This document shows, piece by piece, positions 46,197 through 57,958 of a stretch of DNA of 64,000 nucleotides. The notes under the pieces were generated by a model, which was not told the origin of the DNA, searched no databases, and saw nothing but the letters and a program-made list of their open reading frames with translations. Both the position numbers and the translations under genes were made by a program. Origin of the DNA: Amborella trichopoda (lineage: Eukaryota > Streptophyta > Magnoliopsida > Amborellales > Amborellaceae); NCBI RefSeq assembly GCF_000471905.2, contig NW_006499776.1:5435734-5499733 (forward strand), read 5' to 3'. Position 1 is the first letter of the stretch. Each line of letters opens with the position of its first letter.

Positions 46197-47149
46197 CAAT
46201 TGCTGCCATGTAATGATTAGCCACCAAATTTTTCTTGTTTATTTTTTTCCACAGTTGTTGAATAATATTGGAGAAAGAAAATGCTAAGATGCATTTGGGA
46301 TGCAAAAATTAGGATTTATTCTGAAAAGGAATGTGGTCATGGAGGATAAAATGACCCCTGTGAAGAGAGGACTCCCTCCCTACTCTATCCTGAGCCACGG
46401 TGGCACCATGCATTTAGCTTCTCTAAGCACATCATTGTAAGACATTGAGAACTCCTCTCTGACATTATTTGATATCTATTGATTTTTTGCCTACAATTCC
46501 ATCTAGCAAGGTTGATTGAACTACCCTCTACAACTTCCATTTTACCTTTGCATCAATGGAGCACAAGTGCCTACCAGCTGTGCAAGGCTCCTAAGGCTTC
46601 TGCCATAACCATCTTTAGTAAAACCCTGTACCACGTACATGCTTGGATTCCCAAAGAATTTCCATTACATTTAAGCTTGAACATCTTAGAGGGTTCTCCA
46701 ACAGCTGATGAAAATATTTTGATGAGTCAGGGTCAATAGAATCATGGAGTCCATGTTGCAATGTGTCTGTAGTAACTTGTACATAGGCTTTAAAAGACCA
46801 TTTCAACAGTCTTTTTCAGATGTCCCAACCCTTTTCATTCAATGTTTTGAACCCGAACTTTCCCTTGGACTCATCAGGTCCCTAAGGCGAGTAGGCTCTG
46901 AGTTCTGAGTCATCTCGCCAAGTCTTATCGTTTGGAACTCACATATTTCTCAAAAATATTCACTATTCTTTTTAAGACTTGGGCAGACTCACATAAAATC
47001 AGTACAGACTTGGACGTATTTGTATAAGACATGGATCAATTTGGTGAGTTTCATCATTTTCTTTAGTGGGGAGAGCTTGGGGTTGTTTTGGAATTGGCAC
47101 CTTGCCAGTTTTAGTTGATTTGGGCAAATCGGAGTCCAACTAGCCAACT
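46197..47149. other. OTU intron, no supported gene
   Basis: No coding frame is recognised. At about 46843, CAATGTTTTGAACCCGAACT followed by TTGGACTCATC and TCATCTCGCC resembles the left end of the hAT-like element at 27435. Its partner end was not found, so it may be a hAT remnant. Confidence 0.4.
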
Positions 47150-49866
47150 TATTAGATTCCTTTTAGGGGAGAATGGCCTGGTCATTAAGCTTGATTGGAA
47201 AAAAGTTTATGACTCTGTTGATTGAAGTCTCCTTGACGAGATTCAATCTCGTATGGGATTCAGAAGTAATGGAGATCCTAGGTCATGGGATGCAGCTCTA
47301 AACTCTATTTCTCTGTCCTTATCAACAGCTCCCTGCTGGGCTTCTTCTCTACATTTAGAGACCTTGACAGGGAGACCCTCTCTCCCCTTTTTCTTTCAAC
47401 CTTATTGGGGTACTTTTCACCAAATCCATTATCAGACTCTTTGATCGTGGAACCCTCAAGGGTTTCCAAACCGCCCCTTTTAGACCCATCCTTACCCACC
47501 TCCTCTATGCCGATGACACCCTTGTTTTCTTAGATGCCGAGACCCCCCAGGTTGATAGTCTCTAGATCTTCCTTAAGTGTTTTGAAGCGGCCATTGACAT
47601 GACGGTTAATCTCTCTAAGACCAAAATGTTAGGTATTAGGGTTAACAACGCTGACATTACCTTCCTTGCCCAGTGTCTTAGGTTCGATGTTGATTCCCTC
47701 CCCTCTACATACTTGGGCCTTCCTCTTTTTTGGGTGAGTCAGTGGGGAGAGGGCCCCTACCCTGGTAAGAATTGAGCCTAGGATGTAGCATTTCAAATCA
47801 TCAAGCGGTAACCAATTAAGCATGTGCCTTCCTCTTTGTTTAGGGAAACTCAGGAAACAACTATGGGACAACCTAATAGAAAAATTCACTTGGAAGTTTG
47901 CTAGTTGGGATTCGTATAGGGATAGAATCATCCTCACTAATGCCACCCTCGCCAACATCCCCATTTATCAGATGTCCATTTTCAAAATCCTTGTCTCAGT
48001 GGTTAATCGCCTAGAGAAATTCATGAGAGACTTTCTTTGGTGTGGTACCTCTGAAGACTTCAAATTCCATCTAGTTTCTTGGGAAATGATCTACTACCCT
48101 AAAACATTTGGTGTCATGCTCTTCTTGGTAAATGTTGATTGCATTTCACTTACCCCCACCCTCTCCTTTGGAAATCCATTGTCCTAGCTAAATATGGACT
48201 CGATGACAATGGATGGTTACCCCGTTCCCCTATCTTTTGAGCTTATGTAGCATGGAAATCTGTCTCCTCTACAAAATCCTATTTCCTCGACCAAACTAGA
48301 TTCAAATTTGGAAATGGCCACAAAATAAGATTCTGGAAAGATCTTTGGTTAGGAGACCAACCTTTCTACCACATTTTCCTCCCTCTGTTTCTCCTTGCAT
48401 CTGATCAAGATGTCCTCATTACCCAATACATTGAGCGTAGAGGTAGCTCTCTCACCTGGACTCCCATTTTTAAAAGGAACCTCCTTGACCCTGACTGTCA
48501 TGTCCTAAGCTCCCTCCTTCAGCTCCTAAATCCTATTTCCCCACCATTCCCACCCCCCCCGCCCCCTCTTCCCCCTCCCCTTCCCCTTTCCACGGAGGAT
48601 TCTTTAATTTGGGCTCCAAACCTTTGGCAGCTTCTTTATATGCTTGCCTCCTCCCTAACTTAAATCCTTTCCCTCTCCTAAACAAAATATGTTCCATGCC
48701 AATTCCTCCTAAGGTCCAGGCCTTCCTGTGGACTCTTTGCCAATGAAAGGTTCTTACTTTGGACCAACTCCAGAAGAGGGGCTTCTCCCCTCCTAACTGT
48801 TGCATTCTATGCTTTCAAGATGAGGACAATATACCTCATCTCTTCATCCATTGGCCCTTTCCACTACCCTTTGGTCCAATATCCTTCAACACTTTGACCT
48901 GCTTTGGGCTACTCCTCAAGACAGCCCTGACCTTTTTCGAGCTTTCTTTTCGCCACCTTTCCCCGCTAATGCCACAAAGCTTTGGCGTATAGCTTTTACA
49001 ACTGTGCTTTGGATGGTTTGGCTTGAGAGAAATGCAAGTACCTTTAGAGGAATAGCAAAATCTCTCCCCTTTATCGAAAAATCTCTAATTTCTCTATTCT
49101 CCGTTTGGGTCTCTATTATCCCTCCCTTCTCTAGTATTCCAGTTTCGTTTTTATGTGGTAGTTGGCTTATTTCAATTTACAAACCTATGTTCCTTGTATT
49201 AAAGTCTTTTGGAGTAAGCCCCCTGAGGGTACCCTCACGCTTAATGCGGACGGTTCATCCTTTGGTGACCCTGGCCTCTCAAGTTATGGTGGTACCCTCG
49301 CTAATTTGGAAGGCATTTTCTGCACCTTTTCGGGCCCCTTAGGAGTTATAGATTCCACCCTTTGCAGAAACAAGGGCCTTGTTGGAAGGACTCAAGAAAT
49401 GCGCACCACATGCCACAAAATTCTCAGCTGTTCAAATAGAGTGTAATCACTAAGTGTGATTAGATGGGCCTCCAAGCAAACATCTCCACCATGGAGACTG
49501 ACTTCCCTCTTCAGTTATATCCATTTTCTATGCATTAACCTCCCTCAAGTAACTTTCAAGCATATCTTAAGGGCTGCAAACTCAAACGCAGACAGCCTTG
49601 CTAAGGAAGGAGTTCACAATTCCTTTCCTGCCATCCACTTTTTCAACCAAGTACGCTAGTTCTTCTCTTGCCCAATCCTCTTTCTATTATCTCACCCTCT
49701 TTCGCCTTCTCTCCTCTTGTTTTCTCTCCTCTATCTTGCTCCCCTTCTCATCTTCTCGAATCTTCGTATTCCACAAAAAAAAGGAAAAAAGGAGGTGGGA
49801 AGAAAAAAAAAAAGAAGAAGAAGAAACTGAAGTTTTTTAAAAAATAAAACAGAAGAGAAAAAAAAA
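47150..49866 (+). mobile_element. L1-type LINE with RNase H, 5'-truncated
   Basis: Non-LTR retrotransposon remnant. Reverse transcriptase text begins at GLVIKLDWKKVYDSVDWS and passes HLLYADDTLVFLDAE (near 47505). It continues through PSTYLGLPL and the thumb region (47820-48190) to a zf-RVT domain (about 48300-49060) and ends in an RNase H. It finishes in an A-rich tail (about 49776-49866). The endonuclease and the first RT motifs are missing, as is normal for 5'-truncated insertions. No target duplication was found. Confidence 0.85.
47160..49659 (+). pseudogene. L1 ORF2 relic: RT, zf-RVT, RNase H
   Basis: The polyprotein would copy L1 RNA into DNA at a nicked target. Motif YADD is intact near 47505, and SKTKMLGIRV and STYLGLPL follow. 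At 48759-49060 a zf-RVT segment with CCILCFQDEDNIPHLF, then LWMVWLERNASTFRG, is typical of plant L1. RNase H begins near 49225 (LTLNADGSSFGDPGLSSYGG), holds the Glu helix AETRALLEGLKKC near 49367-49405 in another frame, and ends HILRAANSNADSLAKEG near 49560. Frame changes occur near 47650-47820, 48190, 48700 and 49340, and stops interrupt each part, for example TAG at 47563. It is inactive. Confidence 0.85.
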
Positions 49867-52423
49867 GAAAAGAAAGAAAAACAAATTCATATGCTTTTAT
49901 TTCTGCTGTTGACAGCCTTTGCTTCTATACTCACTTTTTTCCCTCTTCTGACTTCTCCTCTTCTCCTCCCCCACTCTTTCTCCTTTATCATCAATCCCTC
50001 TGCTCTTTAACCTCTCTCTCGCTCTCTCTCTGTCTCTCTCTCTATTCTCCTCGCGCCTTAACCTCGCACTCTCTCTTGCTTTACCTGCTCTTTACTCTCC
50101 TGAACCCTCTATTCTTATACTTCCTTCCATCTCTCTTATTTATCCTCTATCCACCTTTTGTCTTAAGTTTTTCTCTTTCCACCACCCTCTGCTCTCTATT
50201 CTTGACACTAGTCTCACTCTTTCAGAAAACCCCCACCCTTCTTTTCTCACTCTAACTCTCCCTTCATTATTGTTCTCCCTTCTAGTTTCCATCACATCTT
50301 GGCACCTTGGGTTTCTTTCTAGCCCATCTCACATTGTAGTAGAGGTCAGAGGGACAGTTCGTGTCATATACTCTCTTCTTTCTACTTGCCCCTGTTAGCA
50401 TGGGTTGAAGGGGCAACTCACGCGCATCTTTTGGCGACAGAATACAATCCAACTTGGTGATGTCTGTCCCGGTAGCAGGGATCTCCTACTGGCCTCTGGC
50501 AACATGGGTCGAAGGAGCAGCCCGCACTCATATTTTGGTGACTGTTTACAATCCAACTAGGTGGACATACTTTGCGGATATTCAAGATCAGTGCCTTCCA
50601 TATTTTGTTGACAATTTTAGGTTTTGAGCTTTTGGTGAATATGTATTTTATTTCTTCCTCTCTAGTTTTGCCTCTTCTCTACCTTCTCTCTTGTATTCTG
50701 AGCACCCATCTTGTGGGTTGCCAATTTTTACCACTTCAGTGGCAATGTAACTACAATTTCTTTATACAAGTCAAATAGTCGCAAAAAAAAAAAAAATAGC
50801 CAAGTTATTAGACATTATTCTCATGTGACAATAACGAGGACTAGTGACCCAATGGGTCAAGTGAGTGACTCTATCTTTGCCCATGACTCCTTGAATATGT
50901 TGAGGAAGTAATCCTAGATCTTGTTTTTAGAGGGATAATAGATGAGGAAGAACAAACGCTTCCTTACACTGAGATGTCGTCTTGACTTCTCTTGACCTTC
51001 ATTTAATGCTTCTGAGTTTCTTTGTAATTTTATTTTAGTAATAAAATTTTCCCTTTATGATAAGAAAATGGGATGAAAGGGTGATCCTACGAGATGGTTC
51101 AGAATTAACCAGGTGAGCATTGAGCCCTCACCATCATCCCCACTTAGTATCTCTAAGGAAAGATTAAATTGAACTCCACACTCTCGTTATGGCTTATGTT
51201 AGGGAATGATTTGTTTTTCATGGCAAGACAAGAAAATATCTTAACTTCTAAACCTTTGGATCCATTTTATCCCTTGCAAACAGCTGACTCCCATCTATGC
51301 CTTGATCTACACACTCCTAATTCTTTAGGAGCTAGAGCTAGTTGAACCCTTAGTTACCCAGAGCAGGAATGTGAATGGGAATGGGAGCAAGAGCCATAGA
51401 ACTATATTGTTCTTCAAATGGTTGAAGGTGGTTGTGTGTAGAGAAGGGCTAACAGCTGTAACACACACATTTTACGGAAATATAACTTCTAATAAATTAA
51501 TTCAATTCATGAATATTACTTTTTAAATATAAAAAGATTTGTATGATATTTCTTATTTATGGTTGCTTCCTTTCCATATGAGGATAGTTTGGGACTAAGT
51601 TTTTCTGTTCTTTAAGAAGGCACAAATAAATTTTTTTTCGTAAGTGTGTTTCCTGACAAATTTATAACTGCCATATAATTTCTCTTTGCCAATGTTTTAT
51701 TGATAGGAAGCGGCTTTGTAGGCTCCCGTCATTGTCTATTACTTTCCTCGTATCTCCATGATTGGCCTTCCATTTCCATCAAGCTATCCCTTTTTTTATA
51801 AGTATTTCTTGGTTATTTGTCATACAAGAGGCGATCTATACAAGGGATAGGTAATGGACAAAGATAACAGGGCTCTAATGACGTCTTTTTTTTATTGATT
51901 ATTAGATGAGAAAAGCTTGAGATGCTGCTAATTCACACAACAATGTTTGGGGAAAAAGAATAAACTCTTGGGAAAAGTGGAACATCGACCATTTCATTTC
52001 CATCTCATATGTTTTATATTGGTAGAATTTACTAAAGCTGCCTTAGGACTTTTTCAATGTATGCCTAATTGCTTATATGGGCTGCACACAAATATGGCCT
52101 AAAAAGATAGTACGTAACTGTACGTAATGGACATATATGATCTCATGTGTCATGTCTGTTTGCACTCCTCAAGTTGATTCATGAATGTCATGAATGCTCA
52201 ACTTGCTAATAAGTTCTCATAAGCTTCCTCATTGAACTCCTTAGAAATGTCAGTGAGTTATTTAGATGTTCTTATTTTCGAAATGGAGATAATCTTTGAA
52301 GTTATTTTATGTAATAGTTAACTCCAATTTGTTTAATGCGCTTGTGGAATATTAGGGTGGTTGCTATGTGGCTCGTAGCTTGAGTGTCACAATACAGAGA
52401 GATAGGATCCTAAAGAGGAAAGT
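49867..52423. other. Intron DNA with pyrimidine tract, no supported gene
   Basis: 49910-50300 is strongly C/T-rich on the + strand (CTCTCTCTCGCTCTCTCTCT). A 104-bp two-copy duplication (CATGGGTTGAAGGGGCA / CATGGGTCGAAGGAGCA, each followed by ACAATCCAACT.GGTG) lies at 50399-50566. The remainder is AT-rich, with no recognisable frame. Confidence 0.45.
50399..50566. repeat. Two-copy diverged tandem duplication, 104-bp period
   Basis: CATGGGT(T/C)GAAGG(G/A)GCA, CATCTTTTGGCGAC / CATATTTTGGTGAC and ACAATCCAACTTGGTG / ACAATCCAACTAGGTG recur in order at 50399 and 50503. Confidence 0.75.
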
Positions 52424-52929
52424 TGATGTAAGAAAATAGAGAAAAGAGGGAAAAAAACAATTCGATAACCATCAAAATCATCAGATTTGAGTGGACCTGG
52501 CTTTTCTTGCACAAACAAGACACCCGTAAAACCTAGATAGGGTTTGTTGTTTCTATTCACATCCTGTTTTTACTGTTCACACCCTAAATGTGTTAGAAAC
52601 CCTAACGGCCCAAGCCCTTTTATAATATTATAACAAAAAAGACTAAAAGTATCCAACTTAAGTTAAAACATTGTAAAAGTACCCCATAAGTCCCTTCACT
52701 TGAAAAGAGAATTTGAAATGACTCTTTTACCCCTAGTAAAACTAGTAATTGATAAGTATTTTGACCACTTTTCTAAATATCTCCTAAAATCTCAAAAATA
52801 TTATAAAAAATCCTAGAATCCTTAAAATAACTTAAAAACGCTAAAAATGAGCTCTAAAACTAAAACAAAAACATACATCCTTTGAAATTGAGTCAAAATT
52901 AAATATAAAAATAATTTTTCCCTCCATCA
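52424..52929 (-). repeat. 3' LTR of the gypsy element
   Basis: On the + strand it starts TGATGTAAGAAAATAGAG and ends CCTCCATCA. It aligns with 61062-61543 through ATAACCATCAAAA, GCACAAACAAGA, CCTAGATAGGG, CCCTTTTATAA and AAGTCCCTTCACTT. Read on the - strand it begins TGATGGAGGG. Confidence 0.8.
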
Positions 52930-54628
52930 CCCACATTTGGCTGGAGAAAACCCGTCCTCAAGTTTTAAAATGTGCTAAGATGAAATTTGCATTAGTCTCG
53001 CGACCTTCTTCAATCCGATTATTGTAAACAAAATCCTGGAAATTGTGGTTTATCAAAACACATTGATTGTGCATTGGAACCAAGTCTTTGCAATCAGTTG
53101 ATATATCCATAAACACTTTCGAGACCCCTCGAGGTAAGGGTTATTATATGTCGATAAAATAACCATGATATGTATACTTGTTTTAGTCACATTAACTAGC
53201 TGATATTGCATGAATACAACCCTTAGATGCCGGGATCTTCTAGGGGGGAGGGGGTGGCTTTTGCTCGGGAACCTTTGATCTCACTTCATAACACAAGATC
53301 TTGATTCCAAGTGATTCCTCGATATTTGGGATCTTGATTCAGGAATCAGGGAACTCAATCCCATGTAATGGGATCTAGATCCCTATGCTCAAAATCAATG
53401 TTCCATGATTAAGCGGAAGTCTGATTTACTAACTTGGAATCGAGTATCCTCTTCTTTGGGATCAAGTTTCACCGCTACATTTTTTGATTTGTATATAATG
53501 GAGTGTGGATCTCCAATTTTATTAACTTATAAACTTTTTGAATATCATGATTTTCTATATATTTTGTAATTCACAACTTTACACCTTGTAAATTGTGACT
53601 TGTATCTAGTTTCAAAGAAAGGCAACAAGAGTTAGGAGAGAGAAGTAGTTGGATGGAAACAAATTTAGCATGCTGCAGTTCTAGTGAGGAATGAGGTCGT
53701 AATCAATATTCTCAACTTCCTTGGGCCTAGTTCATTAGGTCCTGTCCACCTCCTTAAGGAGTTCCATCGCTTGAGTGTTGGTCAACCAAATCAAGCCGCT
53801 CATGAGTTACCTTATGGGTGATGGGATAACTTGTATACTTGGGAAATGTGAGGTCTCTTTTGTGTATATCTCATTAAGCCCCTAGCAATCCTAGAAGGAG
53901 GAGAGTTATTGGGAATTATACATGGCAATGTCTTTCGATTTTTCTTGTTGTTCAATGGAATTTGCTCCCTAATTATAATGCAGTGGATAACTGAACTTTA
54001 GGAACCTCAATCCCAAACTCAGTGACGCACAATCCCATTAAGTAAGGAATTCACCCCTTTGTAGATATGAAACATGCTCCCAAATAGTCAGGGATTCCGA
54101 TCCCTATACCTGAGCATGTACAGGACTCATTCCCCCGACCACCGATCTTTGATCCTACCTCGCTCCACGGGCTCACTTCCTATCCCAGAGCTTTTGTCGC
54201 TCCTGTTCCCGTTAACTATGATAACCATTAAACTTGCTGAAATTGCCTTGGTTTAGCCCTAGAACAAACCAAGGGAGCATCTTCAAAATGATCATCTCCA
54301 ACCCCTAGTTGACTAACCAAGTCAACAACTTCCTCTTCTAAAACTTCTTCATCTTCATCTTAACGATTGTCACCTTCTTTGTTTACTCCCGGTACTTGAT
54401 AAAAAATTGGATTACTACCTTATTCATTTGAAAACTCATCAAAGCTTTGTGGAGAGTCCCAATCGATGACTTGCTGATTTTGGAGGCAAATAGTTGAGAA
54501 ATCTTCGGGGTTTAACCAATCTGCCTCGTTTACTACTCAGGGTGTAATCATGCTGTGGCGGATCACCAAAGCCTCCCCATGGTTTCTAAATGTAAGTTCT
54601 AGGCCTTCTTCATCAACTAGGTCATCAT
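52930..54628 (-). pseudogene. Shortened gypsy interior between nested insertion and 3' LTR
   Basis: Near 54628 the - strand reads DDDLVDEEGLELTF, then GEALVIRHSM, resembling the stretch between gag and protease of plant gypsy elements. The rest to 52930 has no recognisable enzyme domain, so protease, RT and integrase are mostly gone. It is a broken fossil. Confidence 0.5.
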
Positions 54629-55079
54629 CAAGGTTTAAAAAGCTAGGCGGTAGCACCAGGTCGACTGCCTAGAACATCAGGCACCCTGTAGTACAAATTA
54701 TGTAGATATATACCTATATGTGTTGTCCATATATTTGTGTCAAATTTGTAATTTACTGCATTTTAAAATATTTTATAATATGTTTTTATAAACAAACATA
54801 TGACATGTTGAGAATAAACTTGTTCAAAATTTCAAAATTCAAACCAAACATCATCATCATCATTTTAGCCTTTTCTCATTTAATTGGGGTCGGTTACATG
54901 GATTCTGATTCCCCATTCTGCTCTATTAAAGGCCATATCCTCAGTGAGGCCATAATTGCCCATATCTTTTCGGACCACTTCCAACCACGTCCTTTCGGGA
55001 CTGCCCCTTGCCCTTTTCAATCCTTCCACTTAAACTAACTCGCACCTCCTAACAAATACTATACTTGGTCGGTGTCATT

Positions 55080-57600
55080 CATGGCCAGCTCACCTAAATC
55101 TACTTTATCTCATTTAACGCCTATTGGTGCCACGGCTAAATTCTCTCGAATAAACTCATTTCGAATTCTATTCGAATTCTATTCGAATTCTATTCGAATT
55201 CTATTCTTGTCTTGCCACTCATCCATCTCAACATCCTCATATCTGCATCTATGGCTATATATTTTTTTGTCCGTCCAACATTCCTCCCCATAGAACAAAG
55301 ATGGTCTCATCGCTGTCTTATAAAGCTTGCCCTTCAGCCTCATTGGTATGTGGCGATCACATAAAATTCCTGTTGCACATCTCCACTTTTCCCTTCTAGC
55401 TCTAATTCTGTGTGCAACATCTTCGTCGATCTTTTCATTTCCTTGGATTAGCGATCCAAGATATCAAAAGTGTGGTCTTTTTTGTACTTCTTGACCGTCA
55501 ATGTTAACTGCTTCCTCGTCTCTATTCTTATTATTACTAAACTTGCACTCCATTTCTCTGTCTTGTTCGAACTAATTTTAAAACCTTTGGGTTCTAGAGA
55601 ATCCCTCCAAAGTTCTTTGTATTGATGCCGTGTCAGGTCTCAGGAATCAAAATAATGTCATCTGCGAACAACATGCACCACGATACCTCATCCTGTAGGT
55701 GCCTAGTTAAGTCGTCTATAATTAAGATAAAGAGGTACGGGCTCAATGCTGACCCTTGATGTAGACCTATTGTCATTGAAAACTCACTCTTCTAACCACT
55801 AGTTATTCATACACTAGTTAGTGCTCCATCGTACATATCTCTCACCAAGTCAATGTAGCATTTCTTTTCTGCCAGTTGCCAAATCAAATGTTGAGTTACT
55901 TTATCATAAGCTTTCTCTAGATCAATAAAGACCATAGGGAGGTTTTTTCCTTTCACCTTAAACGTCTCAATTAGTTACCTAAGTAGGAAAATAGCCTCCG
56001 TTGTTGACCTTCTAGGCATAAAACCAAATTGGTTTTCAGATACACTTGTTTCATGCCTTAGTCGTTGCTCAATGACTCTCTCTCAGAGCTTCATAGTATG
56101 GCTCATAAACTTGATCCCTCGATAATTTGCACAATTCTGTATGTCTCATTTGTTCTTGTAAATAGGTACCACAATACTTTTCCTTAGACTGACATTTTCT
56201 TTGTTCTCGACACCTTGTTGAATAGCCCCGTTAGCCAAGCAATGCCAATTTCCCCCATGCACTTTCAAACCTCTTTCGAATACCATCTGGTCCTAAAGCC
56301 TTTCCTATCTTGATCCTTTTCAAAGCTTCTTTCACTTTCGACATCTTAATCCTACGAATGTATCTATGATCTCTGTCATCACTTGTACCAACAGCCCCTT
56401 CTACCATTATGTTCCCATTGTGTTCATCATTTAATAATTTTTTAAAATAGACTCTTCACCTTTTGTTAACCTTGTCATCCTTCATCATAACCCTTTGATC
56501 CTCACTCTTAATGCATTTAATATGGTTTAGATCCCTACGCTTTTTTTCTCTTATTTTTACTAATTTGAAGATATCTTTTTCACCTTCTCTTGTCCCCAAT
56601 TTATTGTATATATTATCATATGCCTTAAGTTTAGCTTTACTTACTATTTGTTAAGCATTTTTCTTAGCATTTTTATGTTCTTCTAAGTTTTGATCGTTTC
56701 TATTGCATTGCCAAGTTTTATAACATGATTGTTTTTCGTTAATGACCTTCTGGACCTCATCATTCCATCACCAAGTTTCCTTATTGAGGTTTCTTTTCCA
56801 TCTAGATTCTCCTAAAACTTCTTTTGCCTATTTCTTGATACATTTAACCATCACATTCCATATTACATTGACATCATGTTCAGAGTTCTATTTTCCTTCT
56901 TCAACTAATTTATCCTTAAATAAGTCTATTTTATCATTTTTTAAATCCCACCACCTAGTTCTTGGATGCCCATTACTTTCACCCCTTCTCCTCCATGCCT
57001 TTATGCAGACGTTCAAGACCACGAGCCTATGTTGGGTTGTCAAACTCTCTCCTGGGATAACCTTGCAGTCTTTACATGATGGTCGATCTATTTTCTAAAC
57101 TATGAAGAGGTCTATCTGGTTTTTTTGTGTTCTACTTTTATAGGTTATTAAATGTTCATCTCGCTTTTTAAAGTAAGTGTTTGCTATTGCTAAGTTGTAG
57201 GCCTAACAAAATCCATAATAGTCTCGCCCATCTCATTTCTTTTCCTAAACCCATATCCCTCATGTACCCTTTCATATCCTCTACTATCCTTCTCTACATG
57301 ACCATTTAGGTCCCCTCCTAAAAAGGTGCTCTCTCCATTTGGTATGTCTTGGACTATTCCATCTATGTCATCCTAAAATTGTCTCTTAATTCTATCATCT
57401 AATCCTACTTGTGGTACATAAGCGCTGAATACGTTAATTATCTCTTCTCCTACTACAAGTTTAATTAATAAGAGCCTATCACTTATTCTTTTGATATTAA
57501 CAACTTTATCATTTAAATCTTTATTCACTATTATGCCTACATCATTTTTATTATTATCATTTCATGTATACCATTGTTTATGCCCATATATTTCTTTAGC
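55080..57600 (-). pseudogene. RTE ORF: endonuclease and reverse transcriptase, decayed
   Basis: The AP-endonuclease part lies at about 57600-57100: NDVGIIVNKDLNDKVV, INVFSAYVPQVGLDD, GGDLNGHVEKDSRGYE (catalytic GDxN), then TYKSRTQKNQIDLFIV. The reverse transcriptase runs from about 56750 to 55200: VFIDLEKAYDKV near 55925, TIGLHQGSALSPYLF near 55760, then CMLFADDIILI with the FADD box near 55655. This order (EN-RT, no RNase H) defines RTE. Several stops interrupt it (for example where VPQVGLDDRIKRQF ends before DDIDG near 57374, and V-AYN near 57203), and the endonuclease N-terminus is replaced by repeat text. It is inactive. Confidence 0.85.
55148..55206. repeat. Short tandem repeat ATTCGAATTCT
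   Basis: TCGAATTCTAT occurs about five times with a 13-bp or shorter step in the RTE 3' region, each unit a palindromic GAATTC-containing motif. Confidence 0.85.
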
Positions 57601-57601
57601 T

Positions 57602-57760
57602 TCCGGGGAACGCCCTAGCTAACCCTTGCTCATTTCTCACTTTACTCGAATCCGATACAACGTATCGTTTTTGGGGAACGCCCTAGGTACCCTTTGCTCA
57701 TTTCTCAGTATACTCGGATTCCAGTATAGTGTGTCGCTTTTGGAGAATGCCCTAGCATAA
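57602..57760 (-). repeat. 70-bp tandem repeat in the RTE 5' region
   Basis: GGGGAACGCCCTAG..., then TTGCTCATTTCTCA, TACTCG and CGTTTTT, occurs at about 57605 and 57674, with a third partial copy (GGAGAATGCCCTAGC) at 57741. Confidence 0.8.
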
Positions 57761-57958
57761 GCAGATATTATAGGTTTATCGGTCTTCATGATGAGTTTTG
57801 ACAAAATTTTATGTTGGCTGCCTACTTAACACAACCATACCCCTTTACCTGGGCATGAGATGGATTAAGAGAAAGTTTAAGGTTATCACCCTTTTTAGAC
57901 CATTCAAAATCAAAATTCAAACCATACAAAATTTTAAGAAGTTTAAAAGTCTACTATG

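Larger units (their letters stand above)
54851..57909 (-). mobile_element. Full-length RTE-clade LINE, decayed
   Basis: 3059 bp, bounded by TCAAAATTCAAACCAAACA (54832-54850) and TCAAAATTCAAACCATACA (57910-57928), an 18-of-19 target duplication that fixes both ends. The 3' end on the - strand is CCCCAATTAAATGAGAAAAG followed by a (ATG)n tail, as in plant RTE elements. The 5' part carries a 70-bp tandem repeat. Two short tails of the same family lie at 43830 and 46104. Confidence 0.9.
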
